Source: Thuidium tamariscinum (Eukaryota > Streptophyta > Bryopsida > Hypnales > Thuidiaceae). From it: DNA of 64,000 bases. Below are positions 1 through 11,716 of the stretch, piece by piece. Under the pieces are notes generated by a model. That model saw only the letters and a program-made list of their open reading frames with translations. It had not been told where the DNA came from and did not search any database. Where the stretch lies: the NCBI GenBank assembly GCA_947034885.2, contig OX344750.2, positions 37,620,821 to 37,684,820 of the forward strand. The letters run 5' to 3'. The position numbers and the translations under genes are program-made. Within the stretch, counting starts at the first letter, position 1. Every line of letters begins with the position of its first letter.

Positions 1-400
1 CACAGCAAAATATAAGTGTGTCGTCATCTCCATCAGAGCAGATGCCGCCATCTTGCATACAGCTACAAGGAATGGAGTCCACATCAATGGCGGCCATTTC
101 CAAGGCTACATCATCAGATACTACAGAGGTGAGGTTCGACCACATTGGAGACAGAAGTCCTTCACAATGACCAGTGCCTAAATCCGAATCCAATTCCAAA
201 ATCAGGTTGTCCAAATTTACCCTCGCCGGTAGATTTTGAAGATTCGAGATGTCCTCAGGTGGAGCGTCATCAACATCCATAGCCTCCTAAGATTCCAATG
301 AGTCGTCTTGTTGTGTGTCTTGCAAGAAATCCGCAATATTGGAAGTGGCGGCTCCATCACCTTGAGACTCCCCTTCCGCCACTAACCCTCCACCAGAAAC
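1..400 (-). CDS. Partial exon 2 of gene Y-prime (acidic protein, decayed copy)
   Basis: Read on the minus strand, an AG acceptor at 401-402 (context atttag) opens a frame that runs to the window edge with one in-frame TAG (287-289). The translation begins VSGGGLVAEGESQGDGAATS and is rich in acidic and small residues (EAMDVDDAPPED, SDGDDDTL). It is in phase 0 with the short basic exon at 2720-2809. The same order, a basic exon 1 followed after a large intron by acidic sequence, is seen in gene Y at 43615-51215, and both genes lie head-to-head with a MULE-type transposase. I therefore read this as the start of a Y-like gene that continues beyond position 1. No ParB or methyltransferase segment is visible here because the window ends, so homology rests on position and layout. 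A run-on exon of an unrelated gene is the alternative. Confidence 0.45.
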
Positions 401-504
401 CTAAATGGAAAATGACGCACTAAAGACATGATAAGTAAAAACAGAATATGAAAGAGGATAATGCACAGCAACCAAATCCAAACAAATTGGGCCCGACCCT
501 GTAG

Positions 505-2530
505 GAGATCCGACCCCATAGGGGACACTCTCGGTGCCGAGACCCCTGAGGGAGAGGGGCAGTCTATGCATCTAAGCTCGATACAGCTCGCACATTGCGT
601 AGTCCTCAACTGGAACCCCTGAGAAAGAAAATAAAAAAAAATGGGGGGGAGCCAAGGCCACCACCCCAGAAGCCAACCCCACCCACCCCAGGCCGCGGCA
701 TCGACACATACTTGTGTCGATATGAATGTGATTCTGGTTCGTACTGACGCATGGCCCCAACCCCGAAGGGGACCCTCTCGGTGCCGAGCCCCCCCATGGA
801 GGGGGGAAGTCTATGCATCTAAGCTCGATACAACTCGCACATTGCGCACTCGACATCCAGACCCCTGAAAAAGAAAACAAAAAAAATGGGGGTGGATCGG
901 CCAAGGCCACCACCCCAGCCCCCCCGAGCCGCGACATCGACACACACTTGTGTCGATATGAATGTGATTCTAGTTCGTACTAGCGCATGGCCCCGACCCC
1001 GAAGGGGACCCTCTCGGTGCCGAGACCCCCCGAGGAGGGGGGCAGTCTATGCATCTAAGCTCGATACAACTCGCACATTGCGCACCCCGCATCTGCAACC
1101 CTTGAGAAAGAAAAAAAAATGGGGGGGAGCCAAGGCCACCACCCTAGAAGCCAACCCCACCCACCCCAGGCCGTGGCATCGACACACACTTGTGTCGATA
1201 TGAATGTAATTCTGGTTTGTACTGGCGCATGGCCCCGATCCCTTAGGGGACCCTCTCGGTGCCGAGACCCCCCATGGAGGGGGGAAGTCTATGCATCTAA
1301 GCTCGATACAGCTCGCACATTGCGCACTCGACATCCAAACCCCTGAAAAAGAAAACAAAAAAAATGGGGGTGGATCGGCCAAGGCCACCACCCCAGCCAC
1401 CTACTACCGCGGCATCGATACACACTTGTGTCAATATGAATGTGATTCTAGTTCGTACTGGCGCATGGCCCCGACCCCGAAGGGGACCCTCTCGGTGCCA
1501 AAATCCCTCGAGGAGGGGGGCAGTCTATGCATCTAAGCTCGATACAGCTCGCACATTGCGCACCCCACATCCAGACCGCTGAAAAAGAAAACAAAAAAAA
1601 ATGGGGGGGGAGCTAAGGCCACCACCCTAGAAGCCAACCCCACCCACCCAGGCCGCGGCATCGACACACACTTGTGTCGATATGCATATAATTCTGGTTT
1701 GTACTGGCGTATGGCCCCGACCCCGAAGGGGACCCTCTCGGTGCCGAGACCCCCCATGGAGGGGGGTAGTCTATGCATCTAAGCTAGATACAACTCGCAC
1801 ATTGCGCACTTGACATCTAGACCCCTGAAAAAGAAAACAAAAAAATGGGGGTGGATCGGCCAAGGCCACCACCCCAGCCACCCACCACCGCGGCATCGAC
1901 ACACACTTGTGTCAATATGAATGTGATTCTAGTGCGTCCCGACGCATGGCCCCGACCCCAGTGGGGACCCTCTCGGTGCCGAGACCCCCCGAGGAGGGGG
2001 GCAGTCTATGCATCTAAGCTCGATACAACTCGCACATTGCGCACCCCACATCTAGACCCCTGAGAATGAAAAGAAAAAAAATGGGGGGGGCAGCCAAGGC
2101 GGCCACCCCAGAACCCACCCCAAGCCACCCAAGCCGCGGCATGGACACACACTTGTGTCGATATGAATGTGATTCTAGGTCGTACTAGCGCATGACCCCG
2201 ACCCCGAAGGGGACCCTCTCGGTGCCGAGATCCCCCATGGAGGGGGGCAGTCTATGCATCTAAGCTCGATACAACTCGCACATTGCGCACTTGGCACTCC
2301 AGATCCCTAAAAAAGAAATTTACGGAATTGGGGATGGATCGGCCTAAGCCACCACCCCATGCACCCTGAGCTGCGGCATCGGCATACTTGTGTCGATATG
2401 AATGTGATTCTAGTTTGTACTCACGCTGGACTCCGAGACCCAAGGGGTCTTCGGCGATTCCTAATCCACGGGGAGGGTGGAACCTCAGCATCCAAACCCG
2501 ATACAACTCGCACATTACGCACTCGATTTA
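505..2530. repeat. ~240-bp satellite array with A-B dimer order, inside intron 1 of Y-prime
   Basis: About eight and a half tandem units of roughly 240 bp. The landmark GCATCTAAGCTCGATACA recurs near 568, 808, 1050, 1290, 1532, 1778, 2016 and 2255. Two unit types alternate: one with a poly-G block followed by AGCCAAGG (near 645, 1120, 1600, 2085), the other with GGGGGTGGATCGG (near 885, 1365, 1845, 2330), so the higher-order period is about 481 bp. Each unit carries two inverted repeats: CTCTCGGTGCCGAGA (starting 528, 775, 1011, 1253, 1735, 1969, 2216, and damaged near 1490) and TCGACACA-4nt-TGTGTCGA. The last unit (2340-2530) is diverged. Long open frames across the array are by-products of its GC-rich repeats. 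The array lies between two exons that join in phase. Confidence 0.9.
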
Positions 2531-2719
2531 CCAAACCTATTGGAAAAAAAAGTGGGCGGCCCCTCCGCGGCCTCGACGGACACTTGAATCAACTCAATCT
2601 CGAATGCAGCCCGGGCTATGGTTGCTACTAAGCTGTGTATGCATCCTACCTCGACGGAACCCACACGTTGGACTTCAAGCATTCTTAACAAAACAAGCAA
2701 AGGAATAAAAGAGGCGCAC

Positions 2720-2809
2720 CTTCTTTGTTTTCTTTGACGGCTTCCGTGCTTGGGTTTCCCCACCCGCATTGTCGCTCGAAGCTCTTCGCGACCTCAGCTT
2801 CTGCTCCAT
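2720..2809 (-). CDS. Exon 1 of gene Y-prime (basic N-terminus)
   Basis: An ATG at 2807-2809 (minus) opens a 30-codon exon, MEQKLRSRRASSD followed by NAGGETQARKPSKKTKK, ending exactly at a GT donor (2718-2719). It is strongly basic, like a nuclear localisation signal. Exon 1 of gene Y at 43615-43716 is the same kind: 34 codons, basic, phase 0, followed by an unusually long intron. The neighbouring plus-strand transposase pseudogene begins about 1.15 kb away in the opposite direction. Assignment to a Y-like gene is inferred from this parallel rather than from strong sequence identity. Confidence 0.5.
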
Positions 2810-3958
2810 TGTCAATCCCTTGGAGAATACCCAAATGCGACGCAAAATCCGATTGAGGAAGAGGCAATGCATTGACTGACTCTCTCTCGCACTATGAGTC
2901 CACCACCCCACTGGCGAGTTCTGACTTTAGGTCGCCTTCACGGTTGACTGAGGTTTCATGGGCCTAGGTTCGGCCATGGGATCCTGAGGCCTAGTCCCCG
3001 ATCGCCCAAGGTCAGGGCAGGGAGTGCGGCCCCCGGGACCACCGACTTGGGAGGAAATGATTAATTTTGAATTTTTTTTTTAAATTTCTCTTTTTGAACT
3101 TTTGATTTCATATTTGATTTTTGTGACATCACATTTTAAAAGGGATTAAAAAATTAGGGGTTGATCACGGCCCAGACTACGAGCATTTTGTATCGACTGC
3201 ATACTTGGTAGGGCCGAGCGAGTGGGGAACCTACCCGGGTCTTTCTACATGGAATGGGTTATTAATTGTTTTAAATAATGGGATCAGGTTTAAATTAAGT
3301 CTCGGTATTACTTTTGACTTTCTTGAATAGGGGCCAAGCAACGATTATGTTCATGCTGGCTCCTCATTTGTAAAGTTATTCCCATATACTATTTCATGGC
3401 TGTGCATTATTCATTTGTTTTTTCTTTTGGATATTGGGGGACCATGCTGGGATGAAATTAGGTCTGACGTGCTTACGGGGATGATCCAGTTTTGATTTTG
3501 TTATGTCCGCTTTCTTTGGAAGGTAATGATTAGTAATATCTTGATTTAATTCTTTTGTTAGATCTGCACATCGAATGTTCCAGATGCCCAGATGGTACTT
3601 ATTCAGAATCTCTGGCGGCTTTTTGTATCTTCATTAGTGTTGATGACAGACTCTCATAAATGGATATTGTCCTTTGCCTTCTTGGTGGCGGCAGCCTATT
3701 TGATTATAACCCTCGTTTTAAGCTTGGTTGGTCTAAAACATTCAAAATGTTCGAATTGTCTGTTCCTAGCAGGCTAGTCGTTTTATGGATTCTTTTCGTT
3801 TGTGAAAGTGCTTTCTCTTTGTTTTCTCTTGACGTGTTATAGTTGTCAGTTCACGCACTTTACTTCAGAGGTTTTAGATTGAATTTTGACTTGTTTGAGT
3901 ATCGATTGGATTGGATTGGACGGTCATTTACTTGGTGTCGACCGCCGTAGATTATGTC
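2810..3958. other. Divergent intergenic region of the first module
   Basis: About 1.15 kb between the diverging starts of Y-prime and X-prime. It contains homopolymer-rich stretches (3065-3130) and no convincing coding sequence. The span should hold promoters for both genes and perhaps 5-prime untranslated exons, but I see no specific promoter motif that I would defend. Confidence 0.4.
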
Positions 3959-6900
3959 ATGGACAACTTCTCCAATATGGTAGTCGTGAGGCCGGCAGAT
4001 GATGGCGTACCGGTGTATTTCCCACTCGGGGAAGATGGTTTAGCTTTTGTGTCCGCAACTAGACTAGGTCTGAGGTTCAAATTTAGACCGGACTCAATTC
4101 ATATGGATGAGGAGTTTGTGGCTGAAGACTCTGGTGTTCTTACTCATAGCGTGGGCCACCTTCCGTCGTCCTCAGGGGAGAATATTTGTTGGCACTTGAA
4201 ACCGGGTAGGTATAGAGCTTATGGCGTTAAAGATTCTTTGGAGTGCGGGTCCAAAAATGCTTCCTCTTTGAATAGGTCTTCCTCCTCCTCCTTCCAAACA
4301 CCTCCCTTGCTGCGCCCGAAGCAAGAACCGGGGTCCATTGAACTCAATCTCTTGAGCTCCGATTCGGAAGGCCAGTCACCTACCCTTCCATCTACGGTAC
4401 CATTCCCTGCTTCCGTGTCTACCCTTCCAACTGATCAAGGTTTGCCAACATTGGTGTTGGGAGATTCCCTCCAAAGGATTGGGTACGCTGCATCTGTGAT
4501 CGATAACTTGAGAGGATTGAGTTTCTTGAAAGGCTGTAGAAACGTACTATCTAGAATTGATTATAATGTAATCGTGATTCGTAGGCTCCCCGTTTTGCCG
4601 TCCAATTTCAATGGTGATGTTATTTTTGAGTTGCCTTCTGTGGAGAGCTTGGATGGTTCATCCCAATTGAAGCAAATGTATGGAATGGATAGGCGGCATG
4701 ACGGACACGTGTGGACTAAAGCTGCTACAACGAATATTGTGAACCGCATGGGCTTGCTGTTTCGAACATCAGTCTGCGTTGGTCATCTTCGTTGCACAAA
4801 CAGTAGCTGCGAATTCCTTGGCCGTGTTCACCGACTGCAAAGCGTGAATGAGATGGAATGGGAAGGCGTGTCACCTTCTCCTCTTGCAGTTGGGGAAAAA
4901 CATCCACTAGGGTCGACACTTCTCTGCAAGGTCTGCAAGGAGCCTCCTAGTTGTATTGCGCGCTGCAATGTTCGAGTGTATTACGTCTTTGGTGGAGATA
5001 AGATGTCCCGAGCGTTTGTTCATCTTGGAAAGCACGAACACCTAGTGAAGGATGGTGAACTGTGCGACATGCAAGAGAAATCTCGATCGCTAATTTCGGA
5101 GCAACTGGAGCGAACCCCCTCTGCCACGAATTCGTCTATTGTTTTGGAGGCTACAAAGAATCTACTCGGCGGCCTGATCCTATAGGCGGAAGGCGAACAG
5201 GCAAAGACGCTCGAGTTCGATGAACTTGTTCCCGTACTAGATAAGTGCAAGTATTTGAGCTCTCCAAGTATCCGAAATGAGGTAGCATCATTCAAGTATC
5301 TGAGGAGATTTGGAGTCATCGATAGCATAACAAAGTTAAGAGGCGCTAGCACTTGGGCATTCGTTTAGGAGAGCAAGTTTCCCGGTCAAGGAACTGATGT
5401 GGACAAGGTTTTTGTGTTCAAGATGTCTGAGTTAGGTCCGGGTAGTGGGGTGGACTTGGTGAAGCGTATGCAATTAGGCAATGACCTCGAAGATGCGTGG
5501 ATCATGTTCGACCATGTGAAACGTGTTGTAGGCTGGACCACCATGGCTTGCCATGTCTATGACTCGGCCTATTGCCGTGTAATGACCGTTGCGTGCTGTG
5601 ACATGCAATCAGAAGACTGTGCGGCTCAAGTTTTATTTTGGAGAAATTTAAATTCTGTTCTTCACAGGAACGGTGTTCATGATCCGTAGTTCAAGGGCTT
5701 CATGGCGGACAGTGCTCAAGCGAATTGGAATGTAGTTAGAATCGTCTATGGATCAGGAGAGAGCTCGGAACCAATGAAAGACAGGGAGCGGACTTGTCTC
5801 TTCCACTGGACTCAGTCCATGGAGAAGCATACGAAAGCCAACATTCGTGGCGACCTACAAGATCAACACCGAATATTATGCAAACAATATAAGAGTGCCA
5901 CTTCTCCTGAGGAGTCTAAAACCCGATATCTTGCCATCAAAGCATGGTGGCTATCATCAAGAGCCACGTCAGAACCTGGACTACGCCGGCTAGAGTTGTG
6001 GCTGGCTTTCTGGCATTTCCGCTACAAACAATGGGGTGGATATGAACAATTGGTATGTTATCGTTTCCTTTCCCTCCTTATCGCAATTTGTCATTTGAGA
6101 CATTTCTGTAATCTTCCACTTCGCTTACCAGGAAGTGAATTTTTATTTCTTCGGATTTGAGAAACGTTGTACATACCTTTTACCCTAATTGCACTCTCTC
6201 GGGACCGAGAGACCCCTCCTAGGGGAGAGGGCTTGCAAACAATCGCACTCTGTGCTACCGGTTGACGCATTGAAATTTGTTTTTGAAATGCAATTCCTTG
6301 TAGTCCACTAGCGAGCCCTTCCCGCATTTGCGCCTACCTAGGATGGGTTCTACTTAGAAGTCAACTGACCCTATGCTTTGGAAGGCTACTGCCAAAACTC
6401 ATTGACATGCTTCTACACCACTTTGACGGATTCTTTATTCGGTGTCTTAGTGTGTTCTTGGACATTGCAGGATCTATCTTTGAACGAGCGGGCAAAAATG
6501 CCTTCCTGCAACTTAGCCGAGACTGTACACAATAAATGGCTACAACAATCTGGAAATAGAGGTAGGAATCTGTATGTTGCTACGGTGGACGACTTTGTTA
6601 GAGCTTTTGTTCAAATGGTAAGATATTACCAATACCTCAAGGGGAACCAAGGCGGAACGGGACCGGGGAAAGAAGAGTTGTTGCTTAGAGCTGCACAGCG
6701 ATCAACGGAGCGAATTGGGAATCCAAAACCGCTAACTGAAGCCATTGCCAACATTTCAGATGTAGAAGAATTCATCAATCAAGAGCCCCATCTTGAAGGT
6801 GAAGAGGTCTTTGGATCGCAAAAAAGAAAAGCTGACATGGCTCTAGGCTGCGAACACGATTCACATAGACCTGACAAGGTGAACTTCTCACATCCGCGTA

Positions 6901-7930
6901 TTCAAACTAGATCTAGGAGAGCCAATTCCACTGTGCACTCTCTGAATCCAATTTTAGAGGGTGTGCCGCTCACAATACAGGACGAAGATGAAGACTGTAC
7001 GGAAACCGAAGTCGATTTGGGAGCAAGGACTACCGCTGGTCCGAGTCATGTGTCCGGAATTCAGGAGACTGCTTATGATGAGTCAAAATGGCACATAATT
7101 CGTTTACCAAAAACATCAGCAAAAGCATGCTTTGCCCTCCAGGCTATTACAAAGAAGAAATGTATTGCTCAGATAATTCAAAATAATGTCGCCACTGCAG
7201 CTCCAACATACACAGGTATGATGGTGAATTACAGGAAGAATACTAGTGATAGAATGCAGTTCTTTTCTGCAATGACGACATTGAGCGATGTGTAAAGGGG
7301 ACGCGAAGGAAATGGGTTTCGATCCCAACAGCAATTCCTGATGTTTGGCTCGTCAAAATGGGAACAAAGCTTTCGTTGTCTGAGATTTTAGACCTTGAGA
7401 ACACGGGTTTTCAACTTCCACAGCGTCAACTCATTTCACCACGGCGATTGTTTGGTGGAACAACGAGTGCAGAATTGTTGGGGGTGTATCCTATTCCTTC
7501 TTCAGCAGATGAACATCCAAATGCTCGTGCTGGGAAGGTAGTGCGTCAAAACCCAAAATCTCCTACAGTTAAGCACCAAAACAATTGTGCTTCTGCTTTG
7601 ACAATGGTTGCGCGAATTGATAAAGTGACAATGGTTCCTCATCCAAGATTTGGGTGTATAGTTTCAGTGGCATCTGGTACGGAGCCAAAGGTTGAAAAGT
7701 ACTTGATGACGATTTCGTCATTTCCGGACTGCACTTGTCCAAATTTCAAGGAAATGAATCTTAGGTGCTTGGGTAAACGTGGAACATGGGCGAATTGTAA
7801 GCACTTGTATTTCATTTTTACTGTTATTTGCAACCTACAGCCTACAACAGATCTCTTCATGCATTGTGCCACTCTAAGCTTCAACGAAGTGAAGCAAATA
7901 CTCTTGAGTGGCATACTCAATTATTTGTGA
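3959..7930 (+). pseudogene. X-prime: decayed MULE-type transposase, two exons
   Basis: Exon 1 runs 3959-6052 (donor ttg|gtatgt) and exon 2 6471-7930 (acceptor ttgcag). The product parallels gene X at 38261-42102: an N-terminal region ending CWHLKPGRYRAYG, a WRKY-GCM1-like zinc finger (DGHVWTKAATTN then CVGHLRCTNSSC), the DDE-type core (IMFDHVKR, FKGFMADSAQANW, ERTCLFHW) and a C-terminal SWIM finger (CTC..., CKH). Three in-frame TAG codons (5183-5185, 5366-5368, 5687-5689) and a frameshift near 7265 show it is no longer a single open gene. It differs from gene X at many positions throughout, so the two are separate families, not a recent duplicate. DNA transposition is inferred from the fold; no terminal repeats were found for this copy. 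Confidence 0.8.
6195..6212. promoter_or_regulatory. GG-NN-CC centred palindrome in the X-prime intron
   Basis: TCTCTCGGGACCGAGAGA has perfect 8-bp arms around a 2-nt centre. It and the following GACCCCT...AGGGGAGAGG resemble the palindrome-bearing part of the ~240-bp satellite at 505-2530 (CTCTCGGTGCCGAGA then GACCCCTGAGGGAGAGG). So the same motif family occurs in introns of both genes of this module. A protein-binding role is inference. Confidence 0.5.
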
Positions 7931-8388
7931 GGAAAGTAGGATTCTGAAATTGAAGTGAAATTAGGTTGTTGTTCAGTTTTGACTTCAATAAAGATTTTTT
8001 GACCCTACACTTGGAGAACCTTTTTGGATAAATGTGCAACACATGTATACATTGTGCTCAGCAAAAACATTTCAGTTTGGTAATATAATAGGTATGACAT
8101 GTACCCTAAACCTCACCTTTCTGTCTTCTCTTGAACTAAAATCTAATCCACTTGAAATAATTAAATTGTAGTGCTTAGCTTTGCTACTTCAAATCATAAA
8201 GAAAGAATAAATATGAACAAGGTTTCGTATACCTAGTGTTGACAATGAATTCAATTTAGGAGTTGTTTGCATATGAACCCAATTGCTCATTTCATCTTGC
8301 TCTTTAATCTCTCTTCTTCAACTTTCACCCAAGTTTCTCATGTCTTCAGCAATGCATTCAGCCACACTATTCACTGTCATCTGCTTTC

Positions 8389-8590
8389 ATGAATGATCCA
8401 CTTTTTTCATCCATTTTTTTCATCCACTTTTCCCATCCACTTTTTTCATCCACCTTTTTCATCCACTTTTGTGTCATTTCATCTAACTTCTTACAAAAAT
8501 TCATCCACTTTTTTTTCTTCTTCTTTGCAATTTTCTTAAGAATTCTAACTATTTTTTCAATTTTTCTTTCATTATTCTTCATCCCCGCTC
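8389..8590. repeat. Short tandem repeat, TTTTTCATCCACT type
   Basis: The 14-16-bp pyrimidine-rich phrase TTTTTTCATCCACTTT recurs about seven times with small changes, followed by T-rich sequence. The open frames on both strands here are repeat by-products. Confidence 0.75.
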
Positions 8591-8649
8591 ACTAATCCCT
8601 ACTCCCTGCTCACCGCTCACCGCTCCCTGCTTCCTTTGTAGCATTCCCC

Positions 8650-8790
8650 GGCTAGTGAGGGGTGGTCTAGCCCCCATTTCAACCCCCATTAGATCTTTCA
8701 GAAAATGGTGGGGGGGCTAAAATTTTTAGCCCGCTTTTGGAACTACCAACTAGGGCTAAAGTAGATTGTTTATTTGGGGCAAAATCATAT
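8650..8790. mobile_element. Possible MITE-like hairpin
   Basis: GC-rich inverted segments (TCTAGCCCCCATTT against AAATGGTGGGGGGGCTA) are followed by TTTTAGCCCGCTTTTGGAAC, a composition common in small plant inverted-repeat elements. Ends and target duplication could not be fixed. Confidence 0.3.
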
Positions 8791-9052
8791 TTTCTTAAAA
8801 AAAAAAGAATTTTCAAATTTTAATTTGGATTAATTTTCTCCCTCAACGATGAGTTCCATGGATGAATAACATTGAATACATTCAATAATTCCGTTGTAAT
8901 ATTAAATGAAAACTCTTGCAAATTTAGATGCAATCCAATAGTACTAGAGTGGATTAAAATGGGACACGATTGAAATGGGATTCTTGTTGGTCCTTTGAGA
9001 CATGGAACATTTATTAAAATGAATACAATTTAGAAAAATAAAATAAAAGATT

Positions 9053-10117
9053 CTATATATATCCTCCACCCGCCACTTGGGTCCTCATTGAATCAAGGAC
9101 ATCACTCGTTGCCGAGCTTTCTATATTTCTGCCTATAGGAAATATTCTCTTGAGAGTGGCCTCGACATTGTTAAAAGTGGCACCTGCTTTAGCTCCAATG
9201 CGCACAATAGCAGCGCTCGCAGCCATGTGCGATCCACTGCCTTTCTCTAGCCCTTTGAGGTAGCTGAGTACATTTGGATCATCAAAATAGTTGTTAAGTT
9301 TGATATGAATGGCCGCGGTATCTCTGAACCTCGGGAATGCTATCTCTGTCAACCATCCTTCCAATAACTTACACAAACCAAACAATGAATCAATCTCTTC
9401 ACCTTCTTCTGAGTATGAGTACACAAAATTCACAACCATGGGGTCACAGTATGGTGATTTCTCGTCTTCTAGGCCCAGTCATGTGCGATAATCACTCACC
9501 TCTCCTACTAGCAAAGCACAAATTCTTCTCTCAAGGGCGAACTCAAGGTGAGGATTTGATATTTTACTGTTAGGCAAAGATGGGTCAGCCTATTGGAGCT
9601 GGAGAAATAACGCATCTGCCTCTTGAATCAAACTCGAAGTCTTTGCAACAAAGCCTTCAACCACATGCGCTAGTGCTGTTGCGTACACTTCAGAGCTGTC
9701 AGCAAGGATATTGCTTGGTGTGGCCGAAAAAAGGGCAATCTGCATTAATAAATTGGTCCATGATTAATGCCTCTTTGAATGGAGTTAAAACAAAGCATTT
9801 TTGAGGGTATAAGCTAAAATTGCACAACTTAGAAAAGTAATAAGCTCCTTAGCCCCCCAAAGGACCAGTTTCATTGCCACATGGTAAACACCATTTTTTA
9901 GCTGAATTTTGCTCTTTAAAAGATATTCAAGTTCCAATCTTAGAATACATAGAGCTTGCAGTAATATACTTGCAAACATAGGAGGCAATCATACAAATCG
10001 AAAATTTATTCTAGTTCAATATTGTATGTTTAAAATACATGAAATAGGCAAACAGTGTTGATGAAGATGAGGTACCTGCTCTGCAGCAGTCATGAGAGAA
10101 AAGGCTTCCTTCATCAA
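9053..10117 (-). pseudogene. C-terminal exons of an unrecognised helical protein
   Basis: Three minus-strand exons join in phase 0 with GT-AG borders: 10117-10076 (LMKEAFSLMTAAEQ), 9739-9500 (IALFSATPSNILADSSEVYA...) and 9460-9053 (KSPYCDPMVVNFVYSYSEEG... ending VAGGGYI and a TAG). One further in-frame TAG (9590-9592) lies in the middle exon. The composition is that of a folded, mostly helical protein, and segments such as LFGLCKLLEGWLTEIAFPRF look conserved, but I do not recognise the family. A broken C2 domain lies just upstream on the same strand (10430-10825) and may belong to the same gene. Either this is a decayed host gene or the internal TAG is a recent lesion. Confidence 0.5.
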
Positions 10118-10429
10118 CTAGTCTTGACTTAGCCCACCCAGTGGTGGGCTATTTCTATCCTCATCCATACTCCACAACAGCGACCGTAACCCCTAAAGTC
10201 CCTATTGACGCTGAGGTTCATACTCTTTGTCAAGTGGAAGGGCAAGTTTCTACAACAACCTGTCACTGAGAAAGGAGTAATGGCACTCAAAATGGCAATG
10301 GTCGCTTCAACAATTGTGGTGATGATTCCGCCAGGATTGATCCCTTACAAGCTACAGTACAAAAGATGACAACTAAGGCCCCCAACATAATACCAGGAGA
10401 ATTGCACCATACATGGACACCAAGCCGGG

Positions 10430-10825
10430 GTCCTTTTTTACCGGTATTCCAAGAGTTGATGACAGCTTTCACCCGCAACTCGGGTGAACTCGAATTCTTC
10501 TGTGGCCCTGACAAGCGAAACCAGGCTTCCACTGAAAGATCCGGTTGTTGCAAAAGGTATGTGAACGGGATGGAGATTCTTCCCTAAGATTTGCGTTGCC
10601 CCATGCTCCTCGTACATGTGAGCTCCAGACACAAGCCTTTTGTCGACGCCTTGAAGTGCACCATGCGGTAGTCCCCAGGCCACTTCAAATCCTCCACCTT
10701 CTCCACCACGGGAGTTTAGAGCTTAAATTCACCGCAGTCCTCGAGGGTCACGTAGAAACCCTTTTGCCTAGAGATTTGGGGTATGTTTCTTGCACCCAAC
10801 ACGTTGATGGATACCTGCAGTGTTT
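10430..10825 (-). pseudogene. Broken C2-domain coding segment
   Basis: On the minus strand a frame reads VSINVLGARNIPQ, GFYVTLEDCGEFKL, VVEKVEDLKWPGDYRMVHFK, LCLELTCTRS, ISIPFTYLLQQPDLSVEAWF, PELRVKAVI. The alternating beta-strand pattern and phrases such as V-L-GARNIP and LRVKAVI fit a C2 (phospholipid-binding) domain. Two stops (one TAA, one TAG) interrupt it. It precedes the helical exons at 9053-10117 on the same strand, which suggests one decayed gene. The domain call is by eye. Confidence 0.4.
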
Positions 10826-10859
10826 TGTGTGTTTAAGAAGACCGCTTAGTGAGTAAATA

Positions 10860-11716
10860 AGATGAGTCACATGATATGATTGGTACAAGTCGTGAGAATG
10901 TCAAATCAATCTGAGGAGTGCCTAATTAGAAGAGAAGGTCACACCAAAAATCGCACCTACTATGAGCCAAACGGAATAATTAACGAATAAGATATAGCAG
11001 CTTTAGTTTGAGTCACTAGTTCAAATTAGAAGCTGCCATCATTTGAGACTTTTCTTGAAACAAAAGGGTTTTCGACAGTTTATCCTCAAAATTGGATTAG
11101 GAATTCAAAGTCACGCAAAGTTGTACAAAACATGATGTCAGCTACACTGCATCCCACATTATATACTGCACTTCTTGTGTGGTCAGTACGTATCGGATGC
11201 TTCAACTCATGAATTCAGAAACCGTGAAGGAAATAGTCTTTGCAAGCCTAAGGTCAATTTGTTCAAGTAACAGAATTCTACAACTTTAATTGGCACTTTT
11301 CGGAGAGTGCGGCTTTCAAATGTGAATGTACATGGGTCGAAATTTTGAGGACTCTGTGCAGAGGAGTGCCAACATTTATTTAGCACCCGCAATCGCACCA
11401 GTACAACTAGAAAAGGTTGATTCGTTCAATTCGTGGTCTTTCACTACTTTGGCAACTTTCAAGATACACTTTGCTGAAAGAACCATTAACATATACCAGT
11501 CCTAGTTTATAGAGCTTTAGCTTATATAGATTTGAGTCCCCATTTTTGGCGCAAGAATCACGCCACTTCAACAAAATTGACGATGAATTAGACGATTTTG
11601 ATATGCAAAGATTGGAAATGCATGCGTATTTACCAGATGCCTCTCAGATGACCTGCGTAAAACTGATTGAAAATATGAACACTCAGGATTAATTATGATC
11701 CCATTGCAAAGATTAT
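10860..11716. other. No supported gene
   Basis: AT-rich sequence with short frames only. Nothing here could be tied to a family. Confidence 0.4.

Noticed and set aside
572-2515. Long overlapping frames on both strands in the satellite (for example at 641-868, 886-1203, 1047-1400)
   Set aside because: They repeat with the unit, appear on both strands and change frame between units; they are by-products of GC-rich tandem repeats.
9053-9055. Recoding of TAG as glutamine in this organism
   Set aside because: The helical gene ends at a natural-looking TAG followed by AT-rich 3-prime sequence, and intact gene X contains no internal TAG; C-to-T mutation explains the internal TAG codons better.
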